Source: Frankiales bacterium (GTDB lineage: Bacteria > Actinomycetota > Actinomycetes > Mycobacteriales > SCTD01). From it: a stretch of DNA of 10,050 nt. A program made the translations under genes and the position numbers. The DNA lies in the NCBI GenBank assembly GCA_025464915.1, contig JAODNF010000340.1, positions 1-10,050 on the forward strand, given 5' to 3'. The notes below the pieces were generated by a model. It had not been told where the DNA came from. It ran no database searches and saw only the letters and a list, made by a program, of their open reading frames with translations. Positions within the stretch are counted from its first letter, which is position 1, and every line of letters starts with the position of its first letter. Below, piece after piece: positions 7,346 to 10,050 of the stretch.

Positions 7346-7351
7346 TACCCT
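7346..7351 (+). promoter_or_regulatory. Leaderless -10 box of the GIY-YIG-like gene
   Basis: TACCCT fits TAnnnT and lies exactly 7 bases before the ATG at 7359, the same spacing as for the histidine kinase gene. No Shine-Dalgarno sequence is present. I see no -35 box at the usual distance. Confidence 0.45.
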
Positions 7352-7358
7352 GCCGACC

Positions 7359-7850
7359 ATGCATTGGGACCGCAGCGGGCTCGAGGCGGAGGGCTTTCGA
7401 GGCTTCGCCCCCTTCTCCGCGCTGCCGAACGCACGGGTGCCAGTCGGCGCGGGCGTGTACGTCGTCTACCGCGACAGCGACGAGCCGCCGCACTTCCTGG
7501 AGGCGAGCTCGGGCGGCCACTTCAAGGGCAAGGATCCGACCGTTCCAGTGCCATTGCTGCAGTCAGCGTGGGTCAGCGGCGTTCGTGTCCTCAACGTCGG
7601 CAAGGCGGCGCTCGGTTCGTCTGGCCGTCGCGGGCTCTACAAGCGTCTGAATGAGTACCGCCGCTTCGGCGTCGGCGAGCCGGTCGCGCATTGGGGTGGC
7701 CGGTATATCTGGCAGATGAGCGACTCGCAGGCGCTACTCGTCGCATGGCGCGAGACGCCCGTCCAAGAGCCCCGGCTCGTCGAGCAGGCATACATCGCCG
7801 ACTTCGTCCGGCAGTACGGCAAGCGTCCGTTTGCCAACCTCACCGACTAG
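7359..7850 (+). CDS. GIY-YIG nuclease-like small protein
   Basis: 163 residues from the ATG at 7359. The same frame is open upstream to 7143, but that extension is low-complexity and the leaderless -10 box supports 7359. GVYVVYR (32-38) matches the GIY strand and VLNVGKA (77-83) the YIG strand. GLYKRLNEY (92-100) supplies the conserved arginine/lysine helix, VEQAYIADF (141-149) gives the metal-binding glutamate position (E142), and PFANL (157-161) the late asparagine. The two signature strands are 45 residues apart instead of the usual ten or so, because of an insertion containing GGHFKGKDPTVPV. The tyrosine of YIG is replaced by N79. Members of this superfamily cut DNA in repair, restriction and homing; whether this one is active is uncertain. 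No cognate methylase or recombinase lies beside it. Located in the accessory region after the tRNA. Confidence 0.72.
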   Translation: MHWDRSGLEAEGFRGFAPFSALPNARVPVGAGVYVVYRDSDEPPHFLEASSGGHFKGKDPTVPVPLLQSAWVSGVRVLNVGKAALGSSGRRGLYKRLNEYRRFGVGEPVAHWGGRYIWQMSDSQALLVAWRETPVQEPRLVEQAYIADFVRQYGKRPFANLTD

Positions 7851-7854
7851 GCCG

Positions 7855-7878
7855 AGCCGCGCGGCTGCGATGCGCAGC
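7855..7878 (+). terminator. Paired hairpins after the GIY-YIG-like gene
   Basis: Just past the TAG at 7848-7850 lies a perfect 12-base palindrome AGCCGCGCGGCT (7855-7866). It overlaps a second stem, GCTGCG (7864-7869) with CGCAGC (7873-7878) around ATG. The two stems exclude each other. No T-tract follows. This is a candidate U-less terminator separating the gene from the next one, which has its own promoter-like box. Confidence 0.35.
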
Positions 7879-7949
7879 GGGTGGTGGCCCCAGCCGGCAG
7901 GGGTTTACGCCTGACGATTCATTCGCCGATCTGTGTCGCAAGATGAAAC

Positions 7950-7955
7950 TAGGGT
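7950..7955 (+). promoter_or_regulatory. Leaderless -10 box of the 411-residue protein gene
   Basis: TAGGGT fits TAnnnT and is 6 bases before the ATG at 7962. There is no Shine-Dalgarno sequence and no obvious -35 box. It suggests that this gene is transcribed separately from the GIY-YIG-like gene 111 bases upstream. Confidence 0.45.
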
Positions 7956-7961
7956 GCATTC

Positions 7962-9197
7962 ATGGATGTCCCTGTGATCGTTCTGGCCGTCCTGCTGGCG
8001 ATGGCCGCTGTCGTCGTGCTGGTACTGGTACTGGCACTACGCGCCCGCCTTGCGCCCGGAACTGATCCCACCACTGTCGAGACGGCTGCACCGACCATGC
8101 GGCCCAAGCCCGGTGAGCTTGCCGCCCTCCTCGAGGAGTCCTCGGTCGATCTCGACACGGTGATGGCGGATGCCGGGGCCGCGTTGTACATCCCGATCGA
8201 CCCAGGACGGAAGTATTTGGCGGTCACCCACCCCGACGCTCGGATCGAAGGGCGCACGTCGCCATCCCAGCTCGCAGGTGCGGCCGTCGCCGGACAGGCC
8301 GGACTAGAGGCTCTGGTCAAGGCAGGACAACTGACCGCGCGGCTGGTCGTCGTCGACCCCACCACGGCAAGGGCCATCAAGGCAGGTGCGATGGTCACCG
8401 ACAAGGCGGGCGAGATGCTCGGAATCGTCAGGGGAAGCAACGGTGCGTGGTCCGGACTCACCCGGATCAAGCCACTTTCCGGTGGCCTAGTGAAGAGCGC
8501 CGCCGCTGGTCCCGCCTTGTTGAGTGCGATCGCAATGCAGGCACAACTCGCTCAGGTCGAGAAGTCGATCAGCGAGGTACGGGACGCCGTCAACGCCGTC
8601 AAGGGATACCTGGAGGCAGCTGAAGAGGCATCCGTCGAAGGGCGTCGGGGCACCCTGGCAACGGTGTACCGCACAGCGCAGGAGACCAGCCAGATGACCC
8701 AGCCCCTGTGGGACCAGATCCAGGATCTCGAGGCACCCCTCCGTCGCGACGTCAAGCTCGCTGATCGCTTCCTCGCGAAGGCGGTCAGCGAGCTGGAACA
8801 GGGCGCGTTCGGCTTGGTGCGTTCGCGCCTCAAGTGGCTGGAGGAGGCCGGTGGCCCCCTGGCCGCTGCGGTCGCCGGCGTGGCCGACGCCCGCCGAAGC
8901 CTGGTCCAGTTCTCGATGTTGCGACTTTGGTGGCTTGCTGTGGTCCAGGACCCGACGCTGGCCAGCAGGCAGTCGCAGCTGCTTGAACTCCTCGCTGAGC
9001 TTCCCGACCACACCGTCGAGCAGGCCCGCACCGAGAAGGTGCTGGCGGCAGCCGGAGAACTCAAGACCCATCACCGGGTCCTCGCTCCCCGCAAGCACAA
9101 GCAGGTCGCCTCGGGGGTGCAGCATGCGCAGCTCGAAATGCACGGGCTCCCGTGGAAGATCGTGGACGTCCGGCGAACGGCCGAGCTGGAAACCTAG
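7962..9197 (+). CDS. Unknown membrane-anchored coiled-coil protein
   Basis: 411 residues, family not recognised. Residues 3-27 form one strongly hydrophobic helix followed by RAR, the pattern of an N-terminal signal anchor with a cytoplasmic body. Residues 50-170 look like a mixed alpha/beta domain (ALYIPIDPGRKYLAV, ARLVVVDPTTARAIK, GIVRGSNGAWSGLTRI). A Gly/Ala-rich hydrophobic helix at 173-195 (SGGLVKSAAAGPALLSAIAM) leads into a heptad-like segment 196-222 (LAQVEKSISEVRDAVNAVKG) and then an all-helical part to about 370 with WWLAVV at 323-328. There are no cysteines, nuclease motifs or nucleotide-binding motifs that I can see. The helix-plus-coil layout recalls oligomerising or membrane-acting effectors, but this is only an impression. 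The start is supported by the TAGGGT box. The next gene begins 163 bases downstream with different codon use. Confidence 0.85.
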   Translation: MDVPVIVLAVLLAMAAVVVLVLVLALRARLAPGTDPTTVETAAPTMRPKPGELAALLEESSVDLDTVMADAGAALYIPIDPGRKYLAVTHPDARIEGRTSPSQLAGAAVAGQAGLEALVKAGQLTARLVVVDPTTARAIKAGAMVTDKAGEMLGIVRGSNGAWSGLTRIKPLSGGLVKSAAAGPALLSAIAMQAQLAQVEKSISEVRDAVNAVKGYLEAAEEASVEGRRGTLATVYRTAQETSQMTQPLWDQIQDLEAPLRRDVKLADRFLAKAVSELEQGAFGLVRSRLKWLEEAGGPLAAAVAGVADARRSLVQFSMLRLWWLAVVQDPTLASRQSQLLELLAELPDHTVEQARTEKVLAAAGELKTHHRVLAPRKHKQVASGVQHAQLEMHGLPWKIVDVRRTAELET

Positions 9198-9215
9198 CTA
9201 CCGCTGGCGGGCAAG

Positions 9216-9235
9216 TCGGACCACTGAAGGTCCGA
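9216..9235 (+). terminator. Small hairpin after the 411-residue protein gene
   Basis: TCGGACC (9216-9222) and GGTCCGA (9229-9235) form a perfect 7-bp stem around the 6-base loop ACTGAA, 18 bases past the stop codon. No T-tract follows. A weak terminator, or chance in GC-rich sequence. Confidence 0.35.
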
Positions 9236-9318
9236 AGCGAAGCCGGCGTCTCACGAGCCGGGTCGTGTCATGGCGGCAAGCGGGAGTGCACACGGACGGA
9301 ACTGTCGGAGGATCCGCC

Positions 9319-9336
9319 TAACGTCCGGACGTCCGG
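9319..9336 (+). promoter_or_regulatory. Probable -10 box covered by two overlapping palindromes (operator candidate)
   Basis: ACGTCCGG occurs twice in tandem (9321-9328, 9329-9336). This makes two overlapping perfect 12-base palindromes: ACGTCCGGACGT (9321-9332) and CCGGACGTCCGG (9325-9336). They overlap TAACGT (9319-9324), a TAnnnT-type -10 box that would start transcription near 9331, about 30 bases before the GTG of the kleisin-like gene. A dimeric repressor bound here would block RNA polymerase. No regulator gene is recognised in the window. The palindromes are seen directly; the operator role is inferred. Confidence 0.45.
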
Positions 9337-9345
9337 TAGTCGAGC

Positions 9346-9357
9346 GGAGGCGGGGGG
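9346..9357 (+). promoter_or_regulatory. Shine-Dalgarno sequence fixing the GTG start at 9361
   Basis: GGAGG (9346-9350) continued by a run of six Gs (9352-9357) precedes the GTG at 9361. An in-frame TAG at 9337-9339 closes the frame just upstream, so this GTG is the first possible start. It is the only clear Shine-Dalgarno sequence in the window. Confidence 0.7.
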
Positions 9358-9360
9358 TCT

Positions 9361-10050
9361 GTGGACAGCCTCTTCGACCCTGTCGCCGAGCCGGAGCGGA
9401 CCGCGTTTTTGCGCCGGTTGCGCGCGCTGGTCGCACCGGTCGCGGCGGACGCGGGCGCGGTCGTGGACGACCCAGCGCTGCTCGACGTGGCGCAGGCCGT
9501 GTACGCGGCGTTCGGTAACGCCGGCGCGTCGGGCGGTCTTACGAAGACGCAGATCGCAGCGGCCTGCCCCGGTTTGCGGGACGGGCCGGCGTTCGACGCG
9601 CGGCTGGATCTGTTCGTTCGGCTCGGGATGCTCCAGCCGGTGTTCGACAAGACTCATCAGCAGCGGCTGGTGTTCAACCCGACGAGCGCCGCCGGGCTGC
9701 TCGTGTTCGAGCGGCTGTCCGAGCGCGGCGGCGTCGATGAGCTGATGTCGCTGCTGGACCGGACGCGCGCCGACGTGCGGTCTGGAGCGGCGACGCGCGA
9801 GCAGGTCGCCATGTCGTTGCGGTCGGCGCGGCATCTGCTGTCGGTGTTCGCGGACCACCTTTTGCGGCTCGTGTCGTCCGCGCCGCTGTCCGAGCTGATC
9901 GCGGAGCGACGCCATCACACGCACGCCGATCTCGTGGACGAGGTCCGGGCGCTGACCGGGCTGGTGTCGGACGCGTTCCCTGACCTGGACCCGCAGGCGT
10001 ACCGGGTTGTCGTGCAGGCGCAGCGGTACGTCGGCGCGCGGGAGTCGTTC
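9361..10050 (+). CDS. Winged-helix/helical-bundle protein, MukF/MksF/JetA-like kleisin candidate (5' part)
   Basis: Open from GTG 9361 to the right edge: 230 residues, no stop. Residues 1-55 are helical (FLRRLRALVAPVAADAG, LLDVAQAVYAAFG). Residues 58-107 look like a winged helix: TKTQIAAACP, a recognition-type helix DARLDLFVRLGMLQPV, and a wing QQRLVFNPT. Residues 108-230 are an amphipathic helical bundle (SLLDRTRADVRSG, SLRSARHLLSVFADHLLRLV, ADLVDEVRALTGLV, DPQAYRVVVQAQRYV). An N-terminal winged helix followed by a helical bundle is the layout of MukF/MksF kleisins and of JetA, the first gene of Wadjet (jetABCD/mksFEBG) plasmid-defence operons. This matches on layout and order only; I see no diagnostic motif. 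Alternatives are another winged-helix regulator or an unknown defence protein. Alanine codons are mainly GCG, unlike the genes on the left. No TM segment. Confidence 0.6.
   Translation, partial: MDSLFDPVAEPERTAFLRRLRALVAPVAADAGAVVDDPALLDVAQAVYAAFGNAGASGGLTKTQIAAACPGLRDGPAFDARLDLFVRLGMLQPVFDKTHQQRLVFNPTSAAGLLVFERLSERGGVDELMSLLDRTRADVRSGAATREQVAMSLRSARHLLSVFADHLLRLVSSAPLSELIAERRHHTHADLVDEVRALTGLVSDAFPDLDPQAYRVVVQAQRYVGARESF

Noticed and set aside
7143..7358. N-terminal extension of the GIY-YIG-like protein to an ATG at 7143
   Set aside because: The extra 72 residues are Arg/Ser/Pro/Ala-rich without structure; the first family-like residues start at the ATG at 7359, which has a leaderless -10 box 7 bases upstream.
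9152..9745. 197-residue plus-strand frame and a 218-residue minus-strand frame (9268-9924) over the kleisin-like gene
   Set aside because: Both are Arg/Ser/Gln-rich shadow products; the frame from GTG 9361 has a Shine-Dalgarno sequence, an upstream in-frame stop and a structured helical product that stays open to the window end.
1..10050. CRISPR array, insertion sequence or rRNA
   Set aside because: No regularly spaced repeats, transposase motifs, terminal inverted repeats or rRNA signatures were seen.

Overview
High-GC sequence, GC-rich third codon positions and the gene order YlbL-type protease, PPA1309-family protein, UPF0182 membrane protein all point to an actinobacterium. The pairing of a PDZ/Lon-like protease with a UPF0182 protein is the same as Rv3194c/Rv3193c in Mycobacterium tuberculosis (recalled, not searched). 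I cannot place it to genus.

Left part, about 1-6960, looks like conserved chromosome. It holds the 3' end of a secreted/membrane Lon-like serine protease gene (ylbL type), a large membrane sensor histidine kinase with PAS and HAMP domains and no response regulator beside it, a small cytosolic PPA1309-family protein on the minus strand, a 975-residue UPF0182 membrane protein, and a minus-strand ArsC/Spx-like thioredoxin-fold protein. At 6976-7049 is an initiator tRNA-fMet gene with divergent, overlapping promoters shared with the ArsC-like gene.

Right part, from about 7050 on, looks like accessory DNA placed at the 3' end of the tRNA. Just after the tRNA there is a 17-bp imperfect hairpin and an 11-bp tandem repeat, then about 210 bases with no recognisable gene. 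These are followed by a small GIY-YIG-nuclease-like protein, an unknown membrane-anchored coiled-coil protein, and at the right edge the first 230 codons of a winged-helix plus helical-bundle protein. That last protein looks most like a MukF/MksF/JetA-type kleisin and may be the first gene of a Wadjet-like (SMC) plasmid-defence operon whose other members would lie beyond position 10050. It differs from its neighbours in codon use (mostly GCG for alanine), has the only clear Shine-Dalgarno sequence here, and is preceded by two overlapping 12-bp palindromes over a probable -10 box.

A theme across the window is leaderless transcription. Most genes lack a Shine-Dalgarno sequence but carry a TAnnnT-like -10 hexamer 6-7 bases before the start codon, which puts the transcription start at the first base of the start codon. 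I used this signal to choose three starts (7359, 7962 and the GTG at 6938).

All calls come from reading the sequence by eye. No homology search or structure prediction was run.
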